Below are positions 44,481 through 55,872 of a stretch of DNA of 64,000 nucleotides, piece by piece. A program made the translations under genes and the position numbers. Below the pieces are notes generated by a model. It was not told the DNA's origin and ran no database searches. It saw only the letters and a list, made by a program, of their open reading frames with translations. This DNA is from Tricholoma matsutake. Its lineage: Eukaryota; Basidiomycota; Agaricomycetes; Agaricales; Tricholomataceae. The first letter of the stretch is position 1. Every line of letters starts with the position of its first letter. The DNA is taken from NCBI GenBank assembly GCA_026075535.2, contig AP026545.1, positions 2,232,001 to 2,296,000 on the forward strand, written 5' to 3'.

Positions 44481-46738
44481 CACAGCGCTCCTTGACTTGT
44501 TGCAACCACCATAAATAGTGGTAAACACCTCTGCTCAACGTTGCACGCAACGTCGACACTTCAATTTTTATCTGATTTTCGATCGGATTTCACCATCACG
44601 AACGCTCTCGGCGTCTCCAGGCCTGCCCTGATTTGCTAAGAGATCCGTCCATCCGATCTCCGTGGATGCCCCGGTCATTGTTTTTGACAATGGCTGCTAT
44701 CTGTCTCGTTCTCCTGGGCTTCGAGGATCCTGACTAGGTGAGTGTTGTTTATGAAAGAGTAGTCTGGGTCCCTCTGGGGGCTTAGAGTGGGTGTGGGATG
44801 CCTGCTTCAACGCTCGCCCAAGTCGACACACTCGTTTAGTTGGGGGAGGTCTGGCTTAGGGAGAAGGGACGTTATCACTGGATTGCTGGTTGTCTGGGAG
44901 GCTTCTAGCCTCCATGCTCTGTGAGTTTCTATTACTAGAGACATGCTACACTGACTACCTGTTGGAATACACCATCGTTAAAAGGGGCCGGGCGATGGTG
45001 CCCCCTGGCGGCTAGGTCGACACCTTGGTGGCCGCCACTCTCCACCAACTCTCTACCTCCGGTGCTCACTCTTCTAGGGTGTTATGACCCGGGTTCAATA
45101 TTCTCCCACTAGGCAGCAGGATGTGCGGCTTGCTCGCCCCCTCGGAGCGTTCGGAGGCTGGATCGGGTGGACCCGGAATGTAGATAAGGGACCAGCCGTT
45201 ATCGATTCCACGCTGCGTATTTTGATTCTTACCATCATCTACTAGCACTAACACACACTCTCTCAGTGCCCAAATGGCGAACCAGAGTCCAACCACCACA
45301 TCGGGGTCTACGCGACCCCGTTCTGATCACGGGCGACATCTTTGATGATGACGTCCAAGACTACGACACCCAGTTCGTGCAAGACGAATCGGAGGTAGCA
45401 GCTGCTTTCAGGGCAGCTAGAGATCTATGGGCCGGGGAAGACCTCTCCGACCCTAACGATGATGACGACGATGACTCTCTTGCCAGGCAAGAGGCTCTCC
45501 TTTTTGCCGAGGGGGGGCCTAGGCTCTCCTCGAGGAAATCGATCGATCGTGTACGATGGGCACTTGGTGTCGACGTCGAACACAAGCGCTGGGCTCGTAG
45601 CCTCCCAAAGGAGGATATATACTCACAGGAGCTTGGCATCGCTGAGCTCCTTTATCCGGAGGCATCCCCTGCCCCGCTACCGCCTTGGCCCCCCATCCCC
45701 GAGCTGGTGGAGGACGAAGTGCCATTATCTAGGGATCAGAGGTTGGAAATCGAAGCCACCTCTGATGCCATGTTACATCTACTGGACATGATGACCTCCT
45801 TTGTAGGTACCGTCCGAGTGTCTGCAGTTCCTCTCAACGACAGGAACTCTTGGCGTCAGATGGCGTGGGAGCTCTTCACCACCACCTGGCGATTTTCAGG
45901 GAGCATGATGGAGTCACTTCGTGCAGCATCAGCTCCCCTCGACCTTACGTCTCCGGCAGCCTTCCAGGCTTCCTATGCGGCGATGCAGGCAGCTCAGTCT
46001 GCTCCACCAGCAGCAGAGCCTCCAACCGAGGAACCCTTGTCCCCGGAACGGCGTCGACGTCCTCGTGGCCCCCACCAACGACCACGCCGAGCTTGAAGAA
46101 GGGGACCCCCCCTTCTCTTCACCGCCCACCAGGGCTGTTGTCGGGATGGTGACAATATGTCGCCGCCCTTTACCTTCTCCCCACTGCGGGGGGGATGATG
46201 TCACCGAGTGCATGCTCAGAGTAGCATTTGCTCGAGGGGGGGCCTCGACCCCCTACCTACAGTAGCTCCGGTGAATAACCAGCTGCGGCAGTTCCGGTGA
46301 ATAACCAGCTGCCTCGTCACTGTCACTTGTGTGTGGACACAGTGATGGTCCACCTCACTCACCTGGGGTGGTCAATCCTCGTTGTCTGGTGAAAGACGGT
46401 TACTCTTCCCGCAAGGGAGGACTTACGGTGAATTGACACTGCTTGCGCCTGATCTGACTTCGGTCGGATATGTGGCCGGGGGGACCGAGATAGCACCAGA
46501 CGGCGAACTAACGGCTAGCCTTTGTGGGGGGGGCCCCTCCCCTACAGATTATTGCCTTTCCTGTCTGAGAGGACAACACTGGTACGCCCGCTGTAACGTG
46601 GCTTCTGCAAGGGACCTGGTGTGGGATGCGGACATAGGGAATGCGTAGTCTTAGTAGTACCTTGTTTGTATCTTGACCCGCGGACTGCGATCGAGCCCCG
46701 CGTTATAAATTGTTGACCCAAAAAAAAAAAAAAAAAAA
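44481..46738 (+). mobile_element. N9: divergent, mosaic N-I element in L8
   Basis: 5' end CGCTCCTTGACTTG at 44486 after five extra bases, poly(A) to 46738. TSD AAAGCTCACTATGAT at 44466-44480 and 46739-46753. The leader and first 36 codons are almost identical to N1. The rest of the ORF and the 3' UTR are much more divergent, so this looks like a recombinant. A 24-nt unit is tandemly doubled near 46267-46312. Confidence 0.92.
45266..46096 (+). CDS. N-element protein, divergent form with GTG at start
   Basis: 277 codons, open throughout. The codon at the usual start is GTG rather than ATG, so initiation would need a near-cognate codon or a later Met. Beyond residue 36 the sequence differs from N1 at roughly a quarter of positions, yet the frame, acidic region, HKRWARSLPKEDIYSQE motif, proline-rich linker, AWELFTTTW helix and basic end RRRRPRGPHQRPRRA are all kept. 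That pattern is the best sign here that the N protein is under selection. Function unknown. Confidence 0.7.
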   Translation: MPKWRTRVQPPHRGLRDPVLITGDIFDDDVQDYDTQFVQDESEVAAAFRAARDLWAGEDLSDPNDDDDDDSLARQEALLFAEGGPRLSSRKSIDRVRWALGVDVEHKRWARSLPKEDIYSQELGIAELLYPEASPAPLPPWPPIPELVEDEVPLSRDQRLEIEATSDAMLHLLDMMTSFVGTVRVSAVPLNDRNSWRQMAWELFTTTWRFSGSMMESLRAASAPLDLTSPAAFQASYAAMQAAQSAPPAAEPPTEEPLSPERRRRPRGPHQRPRRA

Positions 46739-46825
46739 AAAGCTCACTATGATGAGGTGAGTGCGAGACGCAATTCTCGCTCCCCTCCTGCTCACCATCC
46801 CGCAGGACGCAGTGGCCAAATGTAA

Positions 46826-49800
46826 ATGAGGGACAGACTTAGATCTATACCGCAGTTACACGTATTCAGGCAAAATGTAAACAGAAATTGGGGTTACATG
46901 GACTCGTTACTGGCAGACTTCGTAGATGACTATGACCTGCTCTTCATTCAAGAGCCTCCTTGGCGATTAATAAGACACACCCCTTCTGCCCACAACAGGG
47001 AAGGGGAAGAAGTTATAGGTGCACCAATGAGCCCAATTGGGGAACCTTAGTGCGCCCATCGGGAATTGACTCCCCTCCACACATGGCTGTTTACTTTGCG
47101 AACAGCATCGCTAATCTAAGACCGGGTCTCAGATGAGATCTAATCGATGATCGTGACATTCTCTTGTTCTCTCTGGGAATAGGAGAAGATGTCATGTTAC
47201 TTGCTAACATATACTCGGATAGCCAACACTCAGCTATCACGTTCTTATTCGAGAACGTCATGACGATCCCTTGCCTACACTTCATGTGTGGCGATTTCAA
47301 CGTGAGACACACCTCCTGGGATCCCCAGGGGCCTGAACACTCTATTCATGCTGACCACTTAGGGGAAATGGCTACGGCACTAGGCCTGACCAGAGCCCTA
47401 CCAGTAGTGGAGGGCCCCACCCACTTCCCCCCTCAACAGGGCTTTCACCCCATGGTGATCGACCTGATGTTCGTACCTACAGATCTCAGATTCGTATTGT
47501 ACTGTGAGATTGTACCTGAAGCCAGGGGGACGTCCGACCATGCCCCTCTGACATTAGTGCTACCTGGCCCGGGATCTTTGGTTCCGGTTACCAAGTGGTC
47601 CATCAAAAAAGGATCTGAGGAGGAAGCATCATACTGAGATGCTGTCTCCTCTGCTCTAACTCTGTGGCTAAATTGGCACGGAGATACCTCAGCAGAAATC
47701 GACAATGTCATCTCAGCAATATCAATGATTCTAAACAAGGCATGGGAAAACCATGCCAAGGAATCTCGCCTCGGCAAGTCGTCCAAAGGTTGGTGGACAG
47801 ATGAATGCAGTGGCGCTATAGATGCCTACAGAGCCTCCCGTGACAAGGAGGACTGGAAGCACTACAGGAAAATTGTGCGACATGCAAAGCGTGATTTTTT
47901 CGATGACTGTATCCAAGAAGTGGCTATGATGAATAGACGACCCTGGGACCTGATGTCCTGGACTCGTCAATGCAACCTCGCATCGTACGAGGCAATCTCC
48001 TATCAGGGAGAACCTTGCAACGATCTGGATTCCCTCTGGGCTGCCCTTGATGGGTCCTATAACGCTGCTTCAGATTGAGTAGTCGATCTGAGCATTCTTG
48101 ATGAACTTGATCCGGTACCTGAAAGGGCCTGGACCCCGTTCTCCGTCACGGAAATGAAAGAAGCACTAAATGTGTGCTCTTCCCGTTCCGGTCCAGGGCC
48201 CGATCATGTTACGTGGTCGCACCTAAAACACTGGTGTAGCAACCCAGAAGTGGCAGGGCTCATCACCCGCATTGCTGAGGCGTGCATCACTGCTGGCCAT
48301 TGGCCAGCTCACTTTAAGGAATCCCTGTTGGTTATCATCCCGAAACCGGGGAAGCCTAATTACTCCACCCCAAAGTTGTTCAGGCCTATCGTGCTACTGA
48401 ACACTCTGGGCAAATTAGTCGAAAAAATGTTGTCTAGATGACTCCAATTCGACGGTGTCACACACGAGGCCTTCGAGCAAAACCAGTTCGGAGGCGTCGC
48501 CCAGCATTCCACTGAGGATGCAGGAATCTACCTTACCCACCTGGTCAGAGCAGGATGGGCCAAGGGGCTCAAAACGAGTGTTGTCGCCTTTGACATCGCT
48601 CAGTTCTTTCCCTCCCTGAATCACCAAGTTCTGTTGGAGATCATTTCGCGGTCGGCCCATTATGAAACTCTTCAGAAGAAGCGAAATCAGCAGAGATGTC
48701 GATCCCATGTCCTATGTGGATGATGGCACCCTCATCGCCTGCTCTCCACAGTTGGAGGACAACCTCCCCCTTCTCAAAAAAGCATATGGCTGGATCTTCC
48801 AGGCATTCACCTCCCTCGGACTTGTCCTTGAACATGACAAGTCCGAAATATTCCACTTTTCAAGGGCGAGGAGATTCACTCCCTTACCCATTGATCTCGG
48901 CTTTGCTCCTTACACGGGCAATACCCCCCTCAAACCCAAAGTTACCTGGAGGTACCTGGGATTTTTCTTCAACCGCAAACTATCCTTCAAGGAGCATATG
49001 CAGTTCTACTTCACCAAAGCCCTTACCACGGCAAGGGCAATGGGAATGCTTGGCAATTCTGTGAGAGGGCTAACCCCTATGCAGAAACACCTTCTGTACC
49101 GCTCGTGTGTTGTACCTATCATGACATATGGATTGAGACTCTGGCATTTCAAAGGCGCTTGCATCAAAGGTGTCATCAAAGCATTGGCCCAAGTGCAGTC
49201 CATTGCTGCTCGTTGGATCCTCGGTGCATTCAGAACCACCCCTATTGGTGGTCTGGAAAGTATCGCAGGACTGCTGCCTATGCAGCTGTTACTGCGTTGT
49301 CTAGTCGATAGGGGAGTATTCTGAACCCCCCTACTGGCCCCATCACACCCCCTAAGAGCAATCTTAGGGCCCAATCATGTCGGCACTACCCACTCTCATG
49401 AGCTAGGACTCTGGGGAGGAAACATGCTCGACACACTCACCCTACAGGGTCCATCTGTTGCTTTGGCTGCAGCTTTGGCCCTTGTACCAGGCGATGAGTT
49501 CGACCCCTTTGGGGAAGAAAACACACCCGGGAACAGAGTGAAGGATCTATTCCCCACTTGCTTTTCCTCTCATCACCTCACCTCCAAGGAGGATGGAGCA
49601 AGGAATTCTTACAGGAGTGACCTCAACAAGGCCTGGGCCTCTGCCCAGGTAGAGGATGACACTCTCGTCGTTGCAGTGGACGCTTTGGTGCCCACAGATG
49701 CTAAATTCCAAGCTGTCGCTTGCGCTCTTGTCTTTGGACAGGGGGAACAAGTAGATCGTGTTGTCTCAGCCTCTGGGAGGAGAACCCCCCTGGAAGTCGA

Positions 49801-50536
49801 ACACTTTGCTCTCCAACTTGGCGTATCCGCTGCATGCAGCAGGGGATGCAAAAAGTTGGTGGTATTCTCAGATTCTACCACGGGCATCAAGTCCCTCATA
49901 AATCCAAAACCACGCTCTGGGCAAATCTTTGCTCTGGATGCTTGTCGCTCTCTTTGCCCTTGGCTAGCTGGGGACATGGAGAGAACTGTAACATTCTGGC
50001 ATGTCCCCTCGAAGTTCGAGTGGAACGTACACAAGATGGCTCACGATGTAGCTACATCTACCAAGATCTCCGTGGGCAGACACCTGCGGACATCCTTAGA
50101 CTACCTTAAAAACCAGGTTGAAAAGGCCGTTTGCAAGGATTGGCACACCTGGTTGTCAGATCCGGCATATTGTGGACAGCATTTCTACCAACTCAAAGGA
50201 GTAGGCGGAAAACCAGTATTACCCTCGACTCACAAAGGTGGGCCTTGGCTGAAAGTAATGGGAAACAACACTACATTGACTTCCCGTTCAACTCGTATGA
50301 TCACTGGCCATGCTCCTATAGGGGAGTATCGTCACTGTCTCTCCCTCGACGGGGAGTACCAATATTGGTGCCTTGGCCCCGAGATACAAACTCGAGACCA
50401 TTTGCTACGCATCTGCCCCAAGGTGGATCGCAAAGAAACTCATGCAAGCCCAGACTCCGTCGAAGGCTCCCACGAATTCATGGACAATAACCCGGTCCTC
50501 GGGTCGTTCAACTCACTTGCGTGGGATCCAGGATAG
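46826..50536 (+). pseudogene. LINE ORF2 (L8), heavily decayed
   Basis: Frameshift at about 47035. TGA at 47133, 47636, 48076 and 48438, mostly from CGA. A deletion of about 170 nt at 48655 removes the RT stretch between ISRS and MKLF. Another TGA lies at 49322. The endonuclease GDFN and SDH, the RT YVDD and the RNase H with its C-terminal Cys/His motif can still be read. Cannot encode an active enzyme. Confidence 0.9.
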
Positions 50537-52002
50537 GTTGTGCACGCAGGGCATATGACCCTCGTCTGGTCCTGGCTAGTGTTATCGGTATGTCGGGGTG
50601 GCTGTAGGGCACCAGACGGGTCCGTTAACCCTCATAAAGGGGGCCCACCCATGTTCAGGAGTGACTGTCAGGGAGGGGGGACACGAAACTAGGTACCGGT
50701 TTGGGGAGGCACCTGAGCGCTTTCAGATCCTCTATCGGTTGCGCGTTACAGCTTCGATGCTGACTACGCCCTCCTTTCCGAGCTGAGAGGCTCATGTTGG
50801 GGCAGCAGTTTCCCCTAAATCTTGCACACATACCCATAGGGATTCAGGGAACACGACATCCTCAAGTCTGGGTTGTCGGTACGCCACCACTGGCAAGTCC
50901 GTTTACTCGATAAAGGGGGCCCCCTTAGTGGTCGTTGCAGCTATCCAGGTGGTTGGGGCGAAGATCAGCAGGAGGAGGACTTGGGCTGGGTGTAGTAGTG
51001 TACTTCGTTTGTATGTCTCTACTGCAGACTGCAATCGGGCGCCGCGTTATAAACTTTTGACCCAAAAAAAAAAAAAAAATTATGGGCGACATCTATGAAG
51101 ATGACGTCCAAGACTACGACACCCGGTACGATCAAGACGATCCGGAGGTAGCTACTGCCCTAAGAGCAGTCAGAGATCTGTGGGCCGGAGAAGACCTCTC
51201 CAACCCTGATGATGATGATGACGAGGACTCTCTTGCTATGCAAGAGGCCCTCAATTATGCCGAGAGCAGCCCCAAAGTAGCCTCGAGGCAAACAATCGAC
51301 CATGTGCTGTGGGTGCAGGACGTCCATGTCACACATAAACGATGGACTCGCAGTCTCAAACGCGAGGACATGTATACACAGGAGCTCGGCATGGCCGAGC
51401 TCTTCTACCCGGAGGCATCCCCTGCCCTGTTACCGCCTTTGCCCCCCATCTCTGAGTTTTTTTTTTTTTTTTTTTTTTGGATCAAAAATTTATAACGCGG
51501 CGCCCGGTCGCAGTCCGCGGTAGAGACATACAAGCAGAGTACACTACGCCCAGCCCAAGTCCTCCTCCTGCTAATCTTCACACCAACCACCTGGATAGCT
51601 GCGATGACCACTAAGGGGGCCCCCTTTATCGAGTAAACGGACTTGCCAGTGGTGGCGTACCGACAACCCGGACTTGACGATGTCGTGTTCCCCGAATCCC
51701 TACGGGTATGAGTGCAAGATTTAGGGGAAACTGCCGCCCCAACATGAGCCTCTCAGCTCGGAAAGGAAGGCGTAGATGATTGAGTCATCGTAACGCGCAA
51801 CCGACATTGGATCTGAAAGCGCTCAGGCGCCTCCCCGAACCAGTACCTGGTGTCGTGTCCCCCCTCCCTGACAGTCGCTCCTGAACACGGGTGGGCCCCC
51901 TTTATGAGGGTTAACGGACTCGCCTGGTGCCCAACGGCCACCCCGACATACCGATAACACTAGCCAGAACCAGACGAGGGTCATACGCCCTGCGCGCACA
52001 AC

Positions 52003-55000
52003 CTATCCTGGATCCCACGCAAGTGAGTTGAACGATCCTAATGCAGGATTACTGTCCATGAATTCATGAAAGCCTTCGACAGAGTCGGGGCTTGCACGAG
52101 TTTCTTTGCGGTCCACCTTGGGGCAGACGCGTAGCAGATGGTCTCGAGTTTGTATATCGGGACCAAGGCACCAGCATTGGTATTCCCCGTCGAGGGATAG
52201 ACGTTGACGATACTCCCCTATGGGAGCATGGCCAGTGATCATACGAGTTGAACGAGAAGTCAACGTAGTGTTGCTCCCCATAACTTTCAGCCAAGGCCCA
52301 CCTTTGTGAGTTGAGGGTAATACTGGCTTTCCACCGACTCCTTTGAGCTGGTAGAAGTGTCGTCCACGGTACGCAGGATCTGCGAACCGGGTGTGCCAAT
52401 CCTTACAAACGGCCTTTTCGACCTGATTCCTAAGGTAGTCTAGAGACGTCCGCGGGTGTCTACCCACGGAGATCTTGGTAGATGTAGCTACATCGTGAGC
52501 CATCTTGTGAACGTTCCACTCGAATTTCGAGGGGACGTGCCAGAATGTAACGTTCCTCCCCTCGTCCCCAGCTAGCCAGGGACGCAGGGAGCGACAAGCG
52601 TCCAGAGCAAAGATTTGCTCAGAGCGTGGTTTAGGATCGATTAGGGACTCAATGCCCGTAGTAGAATCCGAGAATATCACCAACTTTTTGCATCCTCTGC
52701 TGCACGCAGCCGAGATGCCCAGTTGGAGAGCAAAGAGTTCGACTTCTGGGGGGGTTCTCCTCCCAGAAGCTGAGACAACGCGATCGACCTGTTCTCCCTG
52801 TCCGAAGACAAGAGCACAGGCGACAGCCTGAAATTTAGCATCTGTGGGCACTGAGGCGTCCACTGCAATGACAAGAGTGTCGTCCTCGACCAGGGCAGCA
52901 GCCCAGGCCTTATCGAGGTCACTCTTGTAAGAGTTCCTCGCTCCATCCTCCTTAGAGGTGAGGCGATGAGAGGAAAAGCGAGTGGGGAATAAGTCCTTCA
53001 CTCTGTTTCCAGGTGTGTTTTCTTCCCCAAAGGGGTCGAATTCATCGCCTGGTACGAGGGCCAAGGCTGCAGCCGAAGCGACAGACGGCCCTTGCAAGGT
53101 AAGTGTGTCGAGCACGTTCCCTCCCCAGAGTCCTAGCTCATGAGAGTGGGTAGTGCCGACGTGATTAGGCCCTAAGATCGCTCTTAGGGGGTGTGATGGA
53201 GCCAATAGAGGGGTTCTGAATACCCCCCTGTCGACTAAGCGACGCAGTAACAGCTGCATGGGCAGCAGTCCTGCGATACTTTCCAGACCGCCGATAGGGG
53301 TGGTTCTGAATGCACCGAGGATCCAACGTGCGGCAATGGACTGCACTTGGGCCAACATTTTGATGACCCCTTTGACGCGAGTGCCTTTGAAGTGCCATAA
53401 TCTGAGTCCGTATGTCATAATAGGTACGACACACGAACGGTACAGAAGGCGTTTCTGCATAGGGGTTAGCCCTCTGACAGAATTGCCGAGCATTCCCATC
53501 GCCCTCGCCGTAGTAAGGGCTTTGGTGGAGTAGAACCGCGTGTGCTCCTTGAAGGAGAGTTTGCGGTCAAAGAAAAAGCCGAGGTACCTCCAGGTAACCT
53601 TGGGTTTGAGGGGGGTATTGCCCGTGTAAGGGGCGAATCCCAGATCGATGGGCAGGGGAGTGAATCTCCTCGCCCTTGAGAAGTGAAATATTTCAGACTT
53701 GTCGTGTTCAAGGACAAGCCCGAGGGAGGTGAATGCCTGGAATATCCAGCCATACGCTTTTTTGAGCAAGGGGAGGTTATCCTCCAGCTGTGGGGAGCGG
53801 GCGATGAGGGTGCCATCGTCCACATACGACATGAGATCGACATCTCTGCCGATTTCGCTCCTTCTGAAGAGCTTCATAATGGGCGTTAGGTACAACGCCG
53901 ATAAGACAGGGGACAGGGCAGACCCTTGACCCACTCCCACATCGGCTGCAAAGGAGCCAGACGAGAAAGCGTTCCATTTGTAGGTCGTTTTGCGGCCGAC
54001 AAGATATGAACGGAAGAAGTTCACTACCTGCGCAGGGAACCCCGACCGAGAGATGATCTCCAACAGAACTTGGTGGTTCAAGGAGGGGAAGAATTGGGCG
54101 ATGTCGAAGGCGACAACGCTCGTTTTAAGTCCCTTGGCCCACCCTGCTCTGACCAGGTGGGTAAGGTAGATGCCTGCATCCTCAGTGGAACGCTGGGCGA
54201 CGCCTCCGAACTGGTTTTGTTCGAAAGCCTCGTGTGCGACGCCGTCGAACTGAAGTCGCCTTGACAACATCTTTTCGACTAATTTGCCCAGAGTGTTCAG
54301 AAGCACAATGGGCCTGAACAACTTAGGGGTAGAGTAGTTAGGCTTCCCTGGTTTCGGGATAATAACCGACAGGGACTCCTTAAAGTGATCTGGCCAGTGG
54401 CCAGCGGTGATGCACGCCTCAGCAATGCGGGTGATGAGCCCTGCCACTTCCGGGTTGCTACACCAGTGTTTTAGGTGCGACTACGTAACATGATCGGGAC
54501 CTGGAGCGGAACGGGAAGAGCACGCGTTTAGCGCTTCTTTCATTTCCGTAACGGAGAACGCGATCCAGGCCCTTTCAGGCACCGGATCAAGTTCATCTAG
54601 AATGCTCAGATCGACTACTCGATCTGATGCGGCATTATAGGACCCATCAAGGGCAGCCCAAAGTGAGTCCAGATCGTTACAAGGCTCTCCCCGATAGGAG
54701 ATCGCCTCATACGACGGGAGGTTACGTTGACGAGTCCAGGACATTAGGTCCCAGGGTCGTCTATTCATCGTAGCCACTTCTTGGATACGGTCATCGAAAA
54801 AATCACGCTTTGCATGCCGCATGACTTTTCTATAGAGCTTCCAGTCCTCCTCATCGCGAGAGGCTCTGTACGCGTCTAGGGCACCACTGCATTCGTCTGT
54901 CCACCAGCCTTTGGACGACTTGCCGAGGCGAGATTCCTTGGCATGGTTTTCCCATGCCTTGTTAAAAATCGTTGATATCGCCGAGACGACGTCATCGATT

Positions 55001-55872
55001 TCTGCCGACGTTTCTCCGTGCCAGTTTAGCCACGGATCAAGAGCGGAGGAGACAGCATCGCGATACGACGCTTCCTCCTCGGATCCTTTTTTGATGGACC
55101 ACTTGGTGACCGGAACCAAAGATCCCGGGCCAGGCAGCACTAACGTCAGGGGAGCGTGGTCAGACGTTCCCCTGGCTTCAGGTACGATCTCGCAGTACAA
55201 TACAAATCTAAGATCTGTAGGTACGAACATCAGGTCGATCACTGTGGGGTGAAGGCCCTGTTGAGGGGGGAAGTGGGTAGGGCCCTCCATTACTGGTAGG
55301 GCTCTAGTCAGGCCTAATGCCGTGGCTGTTTCCACTAGGTGGTCAGCGTGAATCGAGTGCTCAGGCCCCTGGGGATCCCAGGATGCGTGCCTCACGTTAA
55401 AGTCGCCACACATGAAGTGTAGGCGAGGGATCGTCATGACATTCTCAAAAAGGAGCGTGATGGCGGAGTGTTGGCTGTCTGAGTAGACGTTAGCGAGTAA
55501 TATGACATCCTCTCCTATTCCCAGTGAGAAAAGGAGGATATCACGATTATCGATCAGATCTTGTCTGAGACCTGGTCTTAAATTAGCGATGCTGTTCGCG
55601 AAATAGACAGCAACGCGTGGAGGGGAATCAATACCCGAGGGGCGCACTAACGTTCCCCAGTTTGGGCTCATCGGTGCGCCTATAACTTCTTCCCCCTCCC
55701 TGTTGTGGGCAGAGGGAGCGTGTCTTATCAATCGCCAGGGCGGTTCTTGGATAAAAAGCAAATCGTAATCATCTACGAAATCAGCCAGTAAAGAGTCCAT
55801 GTACCCCCAATTACGGTTCACATTTTGACTAAATATGCGCAACTGCGGTGTAGATCTAAGTCTATCCCTCAT
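52003..55872 (-). pseudogene. LINE ORF2 (L9), single in-frame TAG
   Basis: 1,290 codons including the terminal stop, colinear from ATG 55872 to 52003 and broken only by TAG at 54483-54481 (codon 464; Trp in L2, L5 and L8). Endonuclease motifs QNVN 16-19, E43, GDFN 156-159, SDH 237-239. RT FDIAQFF at 589-595 and YVDD at 683-686. RNase H D1005, E1045, D1069, D1127. C-terminal C1233/C1235/H1245/C1250. The stop separates the endonuclease from the RT, so a truncated endonuclease could still be made. Confidence 0.93.

Larger units (their letters stand above)
42638..46825 (+). pseudogene. LINE ORF1 (L8), decayed and split by N9
   Basis: Starts MSDSFSRRGGRSGEAMDEG. TGA at 43079-43081 (codon 148) and at 44103-44105, both from CGA, plus a frame change around 43280-43300. 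N9 sits in the codons for the end of the zinc-knuckle region (AHYD). The knuckles CQRCWKWGHPTPAC and CINCRKNH are still readable at 44190-44430. Confidence 0.88.
42508..51078 (+). mobile_element. L8: old, heavily decayed LINE carrying N9
   Basis: 5' end CGCTTCTTGTC at 42513 after five extra bases; poly(A) ends at 51078. TSD ATTACGAGCGACATC (42493-42507) against ATTATGGGCGACATC (51079-51093). Many CGA codons have become TGA, and about 170 nt of the RT are deleted. It is the oldest LINE here by decay. Confidence 0.92.
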
